Shown: piece after piece, positions 45,101-57,600 of the stretch
Layout: each line of letters opens with the position of its first letter
How positions within the stretch are numbered: position 1 is the stretch's first letter
Assembly: GCA_037783415.1 (NCBI GenBank)
Contig: JAZGTN010000178.1
Location: 310,001 to 374,000 of the forward strand
Reading direction: 5' to 3'
From: Leptasterias polaris
Lineage: Eukaryota > Echinodermata > Asteroidea > Forcipulatida > Asteriidae
Length of the DNA: 64,000 bases
Program-made: the position numbers and the translations under genes
The notes under the pieces: model-generated
The model's input: only the letters and a program-made list of their open reading frames with translations
Database searches by the model: none
What the model was told of the DNA's origin: nothing

Positions 45101-45610
45101 TGTGTACATTGTGATCGCAAAGCGGTTTGTGTCTCCCAGTATTTTCAAGTGAATTTTTTTAAAGTTATTTAAACCATAAAAATGTAAGCGTGTAACCGGA
45201 GGATCAATTGGTTAGCCATGTTACCAGCACAGGCTAACTTTACATGGACAAGTTGGGATGGGGCGGCGTTTAAAGCACAACAGTTTGTGGGAGAAAAGGA
45301 GCAAGGGCATGCTCAATCAGTTCTAACGTCTGCATGATGTGCACAATGCATTTATTACTATTGCACTGGTACATGTAGGTCATAATAAAGTTTTGGAACA
45401 TTTTTAAGTATTCATTAAAAAATTTACCAACTAGCAAAATAGTTTTTAAATGTTTGAGGTTGCCAATTTTGCCGGGTCGGGTTATTTTATTTGGCCTTAC
45501 ATTAAAAGACACCTGATGAAGATGATGGTAGCACAATGATGCATTCTTGTACTAATAAGCTCTTGCTTGAACTGCAAATTGAAGTAAATACTCTCTGATT
45601 TTGATTTTCA
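42174..45610. other. Intergenic upstream of the NAP1-like gene; promoter not located
   Basis: No recognisable gene. It includes a perfect 23 bp hairpin at 43248-43304 (own finding). The first coding exon has an acceptor before it, so at least one untranslated exon and the promoter should lie in or upstream of this stretch; I could not identify them. Confidence 0.3.
43248..43304. repeat. Perfect 23 bp hairpin
   Basis: TGACGGGTGCCCTGCCTCAA plus TCG (43248-43270) is exactly inverted at 43282-43304, with an 11 nt loop. Confidence 0.9.
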
Positions 45611-45660
45611 GATTATAGGAACATTTAGTCAAAGATGACGGACCAAGGTGGAGCTGAGAG
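45611..45660 (+). CDS. NAP1L1: NAP1-like exon 1 (first coding)
   Basis: Acceptor TTGATTTTCAG, 24 untranslated bases, ATG at 45635, MTDQGGAE, donor GTAGGC. The context AAAGATGA is acceptable for initiation. The acceptor shows that an untranslated exon lies upstream. Confidence 0.85.
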
Positions 45661-48600
45661 GTAGGCTGTAAACCATTACTTAGTTCACAAGATCACAGTG
45701 AATCTGTGCTAGCTTTAATTTACATTAGTTCAAATGTGTAATCATGGTATGCTTGCATGTTTTGCATGTACCTTAAACCATACTAAAATCTCCCAGATTG
45801 CCATTTCCCCCCTATTACAAAATGAAGCTCACAACGAATGTTCCTATTGGCCGATAATAACCATTTCCTACTACATCAACCAATAGGAAAATTTGTTATT
45901 GGCTGCCTGGCAGAAATGCATCATGCTCTGTATACATCATGCAGTCAGTACATGCTGCGTGAGTACACCGATCCACAACAAAGTTGATTATGAAAACAAA
46001 CAATGAAAGTCATGACCACAAAAACGTGGAAATGCCAGCAGAAATACATGGAAGAATATGGAAAATGGCCGTGTGTAAGAAGTTCAAACGGGGGAAATGA
46101 TTGCGCATTTGCAGTGTTTACAGTGCTGATATCCTGTGGAAAAACAAATTGATTGGGGACGAAATGATGACGCATTGGGAAAAATGCGAGGTATCTAACA
46201 CCCACTCTGATTTTAGAATCCTGTTTTTAAAAAAATAAAATTGCAAAATTTGAATTTTGCCAGCGCTGGCAGTATACACTATCGTGTGCTTTTGTGAAGA
46301 AACAGGATGTTGTTGTGATGTTTGACCCGTTGATACCGAAGATAAACCATATCAGATTTAACTTCGCGCTGTCTGAACGCAAGGTAGTTTTATTTTTACG
46401 AACGCCCCCCGCTGCTCGTAAAGTTAAACTGGTTTGGGTCTAACTTTGGTACTCTGTCTGAATATGAGGAACCAACAGAATGCAAATCTTTCTGTACAAT
46501 GCATACATATGTACATTATTGGAGGAATGAAAAGAGTTGGTAGAAAGTGAATATTATTTCAGGGGTGTTTAGCACCGGGATGGGATGGGATGCCAGTTTT
46601 CTGGCTATTGCTAGAATTCCAACTTTTTCATATTTTTCCTAAATAAATTGGGGCTCATTCTTTCATCAGGCAGGGGATCAAATTTCCTTACAATGCTTGC
46701 TCGGATAGATTTTTTTGGTTCTTTCAAAAATTGCGTTTCACCAAGAGAGACTGTAACTCCCATTTCAAATTCCCACAGGCGTTCAATTATTTTTACTCAC
46801 TGTAGTTAATGCAAAGCTGGGAGATCAAAAAGACTAGCCCATTGCTCGACTTTTAACCAGACAAGTTCATGTGGAAGATGTTTGTGTGTGTCACAACATT
46901 GTGAATATTCTTTGTGGAAAGCATTTTCTGATTTGTTTTGAAAAGTGAAAGAACTCATTTTGGCTGCCATAATGAAAGATGAAAAAAGTATTGATTTGGA
47001 AGAAAAACGATGCTAGTGTAAAGAACAGACTTTACATGTGGGTTTTAAAGTAGTTGTAGTTGTAACATTGGATGCTGCGCGAATGTTGTACATAAAATGT
47101 ACATGTTGCATAATCACAGTGTTCAACCTTAGCGGTGGTCTGCTGGCCAACTGCCAGTTGAAACACCTTGCCAAATGGTCCGTAACGATATGACAGTACT
47201 CTGACCATTTTGGGTTTTATTTGTAGATTAATGATGACCATCAATAACAAGTGCATGGTTTTAAAGATACTAGTATTTAATAAACCACAAGTATTTATTT
47301 TTCTTAACAAATTTGGATCAGCGTGCGCATACAAAAAGATGTTCATGTTTTTGTTTAGTGTCCACAAACATTTCTGAAACAGTTGACATGCATGATATTC
47401 TTTCTACTCTGATTTCTGATTTGTTTGCCTTGGAAAAAATGGTGATTAAATAGCCTGAAAAATATATGAAACCATACATCATATGAACAAGTAGGTCAGA
47501 CCTTGTGCTCAAACATTTTTTTCCTACTTTTTTCCAAGCACCAAATATCATGCCTGTAATTACTAACTCCAAACTATTGAGATTTGTGAAATAACCCTTC
47601 TGATTATTTGCAGTGAAAAGATCACTTGAGTACCCTAGTATCTGGCAGCTGGGATGTGGGTTTTTCAATGGTTACTACTGGAGTTTAAATATACATATCA
47701 TGCCAGTGACATAGATTGTGTCAAGGGCATATTAGTTGCATACATTAGTGGAGTACATCTTATTCTACCTGTACTGTACATGTATCTAGATGTGGCGTGT
47801 CGTGGCCGAGCGGTTAAGAGCACCGAACTCAAGCTCTGGTGTTTCTGTTCAGCAGAGTGTGGGTTCGAGTCCCGGTCGTGACACTTGTGTCCCTGAGCAA
47901 GACACTTAACTATAATTGCTTCTCTCCACCCAGGGGTAAAATGGGTACCTGTGAGGGCAGAGATGGTTCTTGTGATTGATTTAGCCTAGTATTAATAGCG
48001 CATATATTGCAGCACAGGCTGTATACTCCCCAGGGAGTTGAGATGGTTTAAGGAATGAAATAAATGGCCCAGTGACCAGGGGTAATAATGTTAAGAAGCG
48101 CTTTGAGACGCCCTTGGGTGTGATAAAGCGCGATATAAATCCATATTATTATTATTATTATTAGATGTACGCTGTAAATGTGCAGTTTAAAATATTCATG
48201 AAAATGAGAAGAAAAGTACTCGTCCTATCACAACTAATGGTTGATGTAATTATGTTGAATAAGAATAATTACCTAAATGATGTGATGATTGTCTTGCTAT
48301 AGCATGGACACCGTTGATACAGTGGTAACCATAGATGCAGGTGCACAGGGAGATTCTGCTGATGTAGATGGAGTTGAAGTTATTGATCCAGTGGCAGAGA
48401 AAGCTACAAGTAAGTCACATCATGTATAATAGACTGTCTCTAAGTTCAGATCAGGAGCTATGAGAACCTGATTGATGCTAGGGTTTCTGCTGATCTTAAG
48501 CCGGTGTTTGCATTTCTATGTATTTAAATACAGAAAATTCGAGCCTAGTCCGATAGGACAAAACAGGGCGTAATTTTTCAGCACTGTTACATTGCTTCAA

Positions 48601-51600
48601 AAAATAAGATTTATGTTCACCAGTTTGGAAGTATTTACTTCTTTCATTGATAAATGTGGAGATATTCCTGTTCTTTGAAAGATCATGTGGTAAAATCATA
48701 GTTGAGACCGATTTCCCAATCTGCATATGTACATGGTGTACATGATCTATTGTTATCATAGAGGTGAATGCTTTTAAACTATACTAAACTTGTTAATTTT
48801 TATGTTGGATTATAGTGGAACTGAAAACACAAGCACTGCAGAATCCCAAAGTATTAGCAGCACTGCAGGATCATCTTGATAACCTGGTTGGTCAACGCAG
48901 TGGATATATTGAAAGGTAACAAAGACATGCAACAATGCACTAAGCATGCAAGCTTTACTTAAATGCAATCATTTTTATGTTGAAAAAGGGTCATCAAAAG
49001 GCATATAATTAATAATGGAAAAATAGAGCATTTAAATGATACCATGGTGTTATGGCCTTTCACTCCACACAAGTCACACAACCAAAACATTTTTGCAGGG
49101 TTTATTTCACTGCCCACTCACACGCCTGTCAACTAAACTCGAGAAACATTGTTGTGTACCAAGTAAAAACGTTTGTTACATGGAAAAGTGTGTACATGTA
49201 CAGAAGTTTGATCCCCTTTACTGTTTTCAAAAAGAGACTAAATGTTAAAGAAGTGATTGCAAATAGTTACAACAAACCTTTGGAAATAAAAAGGAATGCC
49301 TCTGTTACCAACAGATAACCACTTTTGCCTTAAACTCTTTCTAATCATAGATCTTGTGTGTAAAGACACTCATAAGTTTATTGTGCAACAAGCACAGTCA
49401 CCATTACTGTGTACATTGCACGTATTACATCTTACATAAAATCGGTTTGTACGCACAGGACAAAAAAAAACATGCTTGTTGTGTCACACATACATGTAGC
49501 AGGGATGTGATTTCTCCGTTTTTAACCGGAATTCTGTTTTTTTGCCCTCCATAAAAAAGAATTCCGTTTTTTTGCCCCCCCCCCCCTCTCAAAAATAAAT
49601 AAAACTTATTAATATATTTATTTTGTTAAAGATCAAATTCATTAATATATTAAAACAAAACCATTTATAACACCCCAGATTGCAGAGTAGGGCTTTCAAA
49701 ACCAGAGATAAATGTTATTATTGGGCTTCATGCTCGCATGCTTTCGCGCTTTGCGCTCAGAGTTCAGGGTTTTTTTTCAACTGCCTATCACATCCCTGAT
49801 GTAGGGGTACATGGGCTTAAGCATGCCAACTTAATTATGGGGTACTTTTAACAATGGAACAATAGACCGATCCATTAAGCCCCGCCTCCTTACGAGTTGA
49901 CCAATCACAGCCGCGAAACCCGATCACCATTAGTGCAAAGATCACCAAACGGCTCAAATGGTGATCAGATTTCGCGGTTGTGATTGGTCAAAGAGAAATG
50001 GGCGTGGCTTAATGGATCGGTGTATTGACCCCACAAGGTAATTTCAATAGGAACAATTGGCCCCACAAGGGAATTATTCAGAAAAGGGAATAATAGAACA
50101 ACAATAGCAGTACCTCACAAACCGGATCCGTACAGCTGTGTGCGTTGGTGAAGGACTTCCGACCTTTGGAAGTGGACAATGTAATGTTTTCTTATGGGGA
50201 CCATGTGCTATTTGTAGACTATCGATCATTGTCTCGAGATGTGCTCTTTCTTCAGCTGCACTGTATCACATGTGTAAGGACAGTTGCAGGCCAATTAAGA
50301 GTTACAGGCAGGGCTGTTGTGGATGGTTTGCGGAGTAACAGGCAGGGCATTATGGGTGGTTTGAGGAGTAACAGGCAGGGCGATTGTGGGTAGTTGGAGG
50401 AGTAACAGGCAGGGTGGTTGTGGGTAGTTGGAGGAGTAACAGGCAGGGTGGTTGGTGGTTGGTGGTGGTTTGAGGAGTAACAGGCACGGTGGTTGGTGGG
50501 TGGTTTGAGGAGTTATAGGCAGGGCGTTGTGGGTGGTTTGAGGAGTAACAGGCAGGGTGGTTGTGGGTGGTTTGAGGAGTTATAGGCACGGTGGTTGTGG
50601 GTAGTTGGAGGAGTTATAGGCAGGGTGGTTGTAGGTGATTTAATGAGTATTACAGGCAGGGCTGTTGTGGGTATTTGCCCAAAGGGTTAATATACTGGTT
50701 TGGGGTGAGAATGTTAGGGTTTGTTGAACAAAACATTCTTTGATTATTCCACAGTTGCCAGTGAGCAAGTTAAATTGTTTTGACTTACTATGATCTCTTC
50801 ATATTCAATTTTTAGCTTACCTAAAGTTGTTAAGAGACGGATCAAAGCTCTGAAGAATTACCAAGTGAAGTATACTCAGATGGAGGCCAAATTCTATGAG
50901 GAAGTTCATCAGCTTGAGTGCAAATATGCCAAGATGTATGAAGGACTCTTTGAAAAGGTATGTCATGTCTCTACCATGCCTGATCACCAATCCACGTTCT
51001 CAAATGTGCATCCCTGTGATGATATAGGGAATTTTTCTTTGCCCCTGCTATTAAAATCCTCCCCTAGACTTTGTAACACAAAATTACTTGTTTACTTACT
51101 TTGTAACAGATTTTGCAAAAAAAAAATACAGTGGAATCTAGAAACAAAATAGACAATGAAAAATGTGAACTGGATCGCACGCTGATGTTGTGTTTGTTAA
51201 CAGTAGTAGTATTGACATGAAAATGTTCATTTTGCATCAACTGCCAACTGCATCTGAAAAATTGATGTTTTTTTGGTACGATAGAAAAGGACCACTGAAG
51301 GAGTTACAATTTTCTTACTTGGAATCCTTGCATGTCCTTTCTCAATGCAGTGCAGTGATTTGGATTTCAATTGTCTGTTCTGAGTAGAAGGTACTGTTGT
51401 ACATGTAGGTATTAAACTGATATTATTTGTTGTTATCAGAGGAGAGAGGTTGTGACTGGTGCAGTTGAGCCTACAGATTCTGACTGTGAATGGGAAAGCA
51501 GTGATGAGGAAGAGGAAGAAACAGATGAAAAAGTAAACACTTTGGCTGTAAGTACAGGGTCTGGGCTACAACTCAGTACTCTGGCTCTACATCCCTTACT

Positions 51601-54600
51601 CGTGCATCTCTTATTTCATACATTGTCATGGAATTCACAAGGCATTCAAAATAAACCATGCCTTCTTTACATCAACAGCAAATATTGAAAAAAACTCTCA
51701 AGAAATTAGAAAGTTCCAAATTTGCTTGAAGTTCAAGTGATAGTTGTATTTGTGGCCGTGTACATCAGATTATGGAGAAATTCCCCGCTACCCCTATTGA
51801 TCTTTGAATTTGAGATGTGTTATGATGCATTTGTTAAAATTACATTGAGAGGTTTGCTCACAACCTTCCTAAGCGTTGCCTTTAATATTTTGAGCCAAAA
51901 GTTGGGTGCCCACTTCATGAACTGCTTTCTTCAGCAGTAATCGTCCACAAACCTTCATATTTATTTGCTTATCCTTGAAATATGTTCATGAAAATGTATA
52001 ATTTTCTGGTATTGTAAGCATCAATATACAAATATTGGATGCGTATGAATGCATTGTCGCATAATATAATCACAAGGTGAAATCTGGTCTATTCCATTTC
52101 ACAAGGTGAAATCTGACCTATACTATTTCACGTGAAATAGAATAGCCAGATTTCTTTGAGTGATTGTATTATATCTAGTGTTTTATATAACTAAAACATT
52201 GATCCTTCTCAGTTGAAATTTGTTCACAACAACTACAAAATAGACAGAAACTTGTCCACCTCACACTCTGAAAATTCCCTTCTAAACAATGTGGACAACT
52301 CCATGTAGACACCAACCTTGTTTGCTGTGACACCACTTTGCCTCCTTTAAACAAACGGGCAGGGAATTTTTATTTTGGAAACACTGCTGCACAACATCCT
52401 ATAATTATTCATGTAGTACTCCTAGAGCATCGCAGCAGTATACATGGCAAAATAAAGAATGATACATGATCCACCAATCAAATGACAAGGATCTATGTGT
52501 GTGGTATATATAATTGGTGTTGGGGTATGCAACACCAAGACATTGAGCCTGGCTCAAAGATTATACTTGGATGCCCTGCATTCATGGTATTATTGGGGAA
52601 TTCATGAATACAGCAGGCATGCAACTTTTCCTCTTTTCCGCTGATTTCTTCTTTTTTATTCTCGGTTTTACCATTCAAAATTGAAAAAGACTGTACAAAA
52701 TCATTGAAGTTTTGTAATTTTCTCTTTTTGGTGAAGTTACAGTTGCATGCCTGATACAGGCCCTGTGAACAACAGTTCAAACAAATATTCATCTCTTATC
52801 AATATTATATTGGAATAATTATATGTTTTTTGTTGTTTGATACCAGGGTGATCTTAAGGACAAAGCTAAGCTAGATGAAGACAAAGAAGAAGGTATGGTT
52901 CTATGTAGAAAACATGTAGGTTACTCTATGTCATTGTTAAGTGCACTGACTCTGGGTACAGGTATATATTTTGGTAAAACTTCCTTTTGGTTCACATTTA
53001 TTTCAATGCTGTTATAAGTTCATTTGACACTAGTTTCTTCAACATAAACAAAATCATAATCACTCTTATCGGAAGATTTGATGATTGTAAATTAGTTACC
53101 ACTTTCCATTTTTTTATAAGCTCACATGCAACTGAGCTGTGAAAACATAAATAATTTGGCTATCATACAACAAAAAATGGTTTGTATTGTCTCAAAGATT
53201 TTGCGCACAGTAGTTTGGGGGATTATTGACAATCAAAATAAGCAACACTGGTTTGTAGGGTTTTCAAATATGATTTGACTTGGATGGTATTTCTGTTGTA
53301 AGTATTTCTGTAGAGGATTGGTATTATTAATCAATAAGCTTTGGGATTGAAACATAGTTTGTTGATATAACCAATCCAGTACTACATGTATGTCTTAGAG
53401 TTAGACTGCACTTGTGGGTCCTTCATCTTTTTAAGAGCCGATGATCATCATCAAATTGTTATGATTGGAGTTGTATTGAAGCATGAGACATGAATGATTG
53501 ATTACAGAATCTCCTACTGGTATTCCGGACTTCTGGATGACTATACTGAGAAATGTTGAGACTCTATCAGATATGATACAAGATCATGATGAAGCTCTCC
53601 TTAATCACCTGGAGGATATTAGAGTCAAATTTCATGAAGGTGTACAAATGGTAAGCTCAGCATTTATTAATGGTAAGCTCAGCATTTATTAATGGTATTT
53701 CCCGGTAGCTGTCTCGTGTTTGATTGGTGATAAGATTGGTGGTATACCTAATTGCTTGAGATAAGTATCTCTGATCATTGTTTAAATCATCTACCTTATT
53801 GGGCTCTCACTTTTCAAAGGAATTAGGTCATTTCATTAACGGTCATCATCTGAACACAGTGCAATGCCCCTATCCTGTTGGTTGGTCATTACGTTAAACG
53901 CACATGCATCTGTAGCACTCACCAAATTTTTACTACTTCCTGCTCCAAAGCTGGCAAAAGTTTCTGTGGTTTTTTTTTACTGGGAAAAAAATGTAACTCC
54001 ATAAGTCAAGTCCAAAGATTATTTTGTTTTTGCATCAATCATCAAAGACAAAACAGTGAAATGCCTTCCCTATGGACTTCTGGCACTCAATGTAAGCAGT
54101 TTACACAAAGTGGGTGTGGCTTACAGTGGGATTATGTGAATCTTAACCAACAGGATAATAAACATGTTGGGTTAAGTCATAACACTTGGTCTAATGCTTG
54201 ATTACTATACCCAAGGGACCCTGTGTTGTGTAGTACCAGCAGAGTATGTCCAAACAAAGCAGTAAAAGCGAAATATCTGATAATCATGTTGGACTGCTTG
54301 GACGAACTCTTGCAATGTTCTCACCTTTTCCATCCTAGTGAACCTTAATCCTGTGCTTTTAGGTAAAACTACACCAAAGAAATGTAAGTAAGTTTGCTAT
54401 TGATATCAAAAGTAGAATTTAATTGTACCTATTTGTTCTTTTGGATTTACCAAACAGGGTTTCACATTAGAGTTTCATTTTTCACCTAATGATTTCTTCA
54501 CCAACACCGTCCTGACTAAGAGTTACCAGATGAGATCAGAGCCTGATGAGAGTGATCCATTCAGCTTCGAAGGACCAGAGATTATCAGCTCTTCAGGGTA

Positions 54601-57600
54601 GGTTGACATCCTCTAGATAAGATAGGACCAGAGATTATCAGCTCTTCAGGGTAGGTTGACATCTTCTAGATAGGGTAGGACCAGAGATTATCAGCTCTTC
54701 ATGGTAGGTTGACATCCTCTAGATAGGATAGGACCAGAGATTATCAGCTCTTCAGGGTAGGTTGACATCCTCTAGATAGGATAGGACCAGAGATTATCAG
54801 CTCTTCAGGGTAGGTTGACATCCTCTAGATAGGGTAGGACCAGAGATTATCAGCTCTTCAGGCTAGGTTGACATCCTCTAGATAGGATAGGACCAGAGAT
54901 TATCAGCTCTTCAGGGTAGGTTGACATCCTCTAGATAGGGTAGGACCAGAGATTATCAGCTCTTCAGTGTAGGTTGACATCCTCTAGATAGGGTAGGACC
55001 AGAGATTATCAGCTCTTCAGGGTAGGTTGACATCCTCTAGATAAGATAGGACCAGAGATTATCAGCTCTTCAGGGTAGTTGACATCCTCTAGATAGGGTA
55101 GGACCAGAGATTATCAGCTCTTCAGGGTAGGTTGACATCCTCTAGATAGGATAGTACCAGAGATTACATGTATCAGCTCTTCAGGGTTGGTTGACATCCT
55201 CTAGATAGGATAGGACCAGAGATTATCAGCTCTTCAGGGTAGGTTGACATCCTCTAGATAGGATAGTACCAGAGATTACATGTATCAGCTCTTCAGGGTT
55301 GGTTGACATCCTCTAGATAGGATAGGACCAGAGATTATCAGCTCTTCAGGGTAGGTTGACATCCTCTAGATAGGATAGTACCAGAGAGTGTATCAGCTCT
55401 TCAGGGTTGGTTGACATCCTCTAGATAGGATAGTACCAGAGATTACATGTATCAGCTCTTCAGGGTTGGCTGACATCCTCTAGATAGGATAGGACCAGAG
55501 ATTATCAGCTCTTCAGGGTAGGTCGACATCCTCTAGATAGGGTAGGACCAGAGATTATCAGCTCTTCATGGTAGGTTGACATCCTCTAGATAGGGTAAAG
55601 GTCAAGACTAAAATCATTCAGAATGCATAAAGGCTCAAAATCAACACTGGACCAAAGGCCTGAGGCCAGTGATTTCAGCATCATGCCAGTAAACTCAAGT
55701 TTAGACAAGTCCAGCAGTTTTGTGTTTTCAATTGGAATAGTTATAACTCACTGTTTAATAACTTATCAAATAATAAACCACAAGGGAAACTGACTGGGTA
55801 AATTTTAAATGATTTTGGGTTGAACAAGGAAAAATTGACTAGAGCGGGATTTGAACCAACGACCTCCAGATTGACGTGCCGGTTGAATGGCTTCTGACTG
55901 GCACCCACCGAACAAGGATATTGAAAAAATTGGGAGACAGCTATCATTGGGCTAGATAGCTCAGTTGGTAGAGCACTGGCACGTCAATCAGGAGGTCGTT
56001 GGTTCAAATCCCGCTCTAGTAAATTTTTCCTTGTTCAACCCAAAATCAACTGTTTAATATTCTTGTTCGAATGTTGACTTTGAGTCTGATAAGCACTTTC
56101 AATTGTCTTGAGTATTATTGTGTTTAAAGGCACTGAACACGTTTGGTAATTGTCAAAGACCAGTATTCTCACTTGGTGTATCCCAACATATGCATAAAAT
56201 AACAAACCTGTGAAAATTTGGACTCAATTGGTCATTGAAGTTGCAAGAAAATGAAGAAAGAAGAAACACCCTTGTTGTACAAATTAGTGTGCTTTCAGAT
56301 AGGAATAAAAGGCTTCTGGCCAGAAGTCTTTTATTATTTTAGTGAGAAATTACCTCTTTCTCAAAAACTACGTTACTTCAGAGGGAGTTGTTTCTCACAA
56401 TGTTTTATACTATCAACAGCTCTCCGTTGCTCGTTACCAAGTAAGTTTTTATGCTAATATATATTTTGAGTAATTACCAAACGTGTACAGTGCCTTTAAG
56501 TGTACTTGCCCGTAACACAAAATGAGGTAAAACTTATCTTGGTGTTGTTCAAATAAAAGCAGTTTATCTACCTGATTTGGTCTTCTAGAAAGAATTTTTG
56601 TCCAGTAAAAATACTGAACCCTGCACTCTTGTTGATTTTTCACCCAGCTCCGAGCCCTGATCATGGCTGAGTAAATTGTACTCAAGTGTCTGTGGTTCAT
56701 GGCTAATCTTAAAGAATATTTCAGCAGTGGAAAGTTCCATGTAACATGATATACATGTGTAATATTTACTGAAGCTTTAACTGTATATTGCTTGAGGTTT
56801 GATAAACCATTCACTTAGTTTGACTAATGTTATTACGACATAATAGCTTTGGTTGGCTCGTTCAAAGTGCTAATTATGGCCGAACAAAAACAACTTTGTT
56901 GGCCATTCAGAAATCTGCCCACCGTAAAACATATAAATCATTTGAAATATTGCTGCTATACCACCAGAATTAAAGACGTAACATAAGTATTTTAACAAAT
57001 CTGATTGCAATCCCCTTAAATCCCCATCCCACATATTTTTCACTTCATTTCTGGGTGTCCACACATTTTTCCTAAAATTGTATAATTTGTTGTTTTGGTT
57101 GAGGTTTTTTTTTTACATACCAACCCTAATTTTTCCCAGCACGTTATTGGAAAAAACAACACTCTGTTAGATCAGATTTGATTTTGTTGATATGAAACTA
57201 ATTTCATTTTGATAGGTGTACAATTGACTGGAAGAAAGGCAAGAATGTAACCATGAAACTTATCAAGAAGAAACAGAAGCATAAAGGCAAAGGAACAACC
57301 CGTATGGTCACCAAGACAGTACAGAATGATTCCTTCTTTAACTTCTTTAGTCCTCCAAAAGGACCAGAAGAAGGTGCTGAAGTTGTAAGTAGGATACTAA
57401 TGTATTACATTTGGCATCCCTAGGCTGAGACTCGGATGAAGGTGCCCTTAGGCGCCTTGTCAAAATTCCCTGAGCGTTCCTCCATGTACAAGCTGCGGTC
57501 TGGACGGCAAATACCGCGTTGCTAAGGACAGCGGAAAGTCAGCGGAAGAACAGCCGTGTGCGTTGAAGCGCGGCGAAGTTTAATGAGCTATCCTTGCCGG

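Noticed and set aside
47797..47884. Functional tRNA-Leu(CAA) gene
   Set aside because: Continues directly into a SINE body and (TTA)n tail; weak anticodon stem.
50350..50589. Pro/Thr-rich minus-strand frame (PQTTHNHPACYSSNHP type)
   Set aside because: A translation of the intron 3 minisatellite, antisense to the NAP1-like gene.
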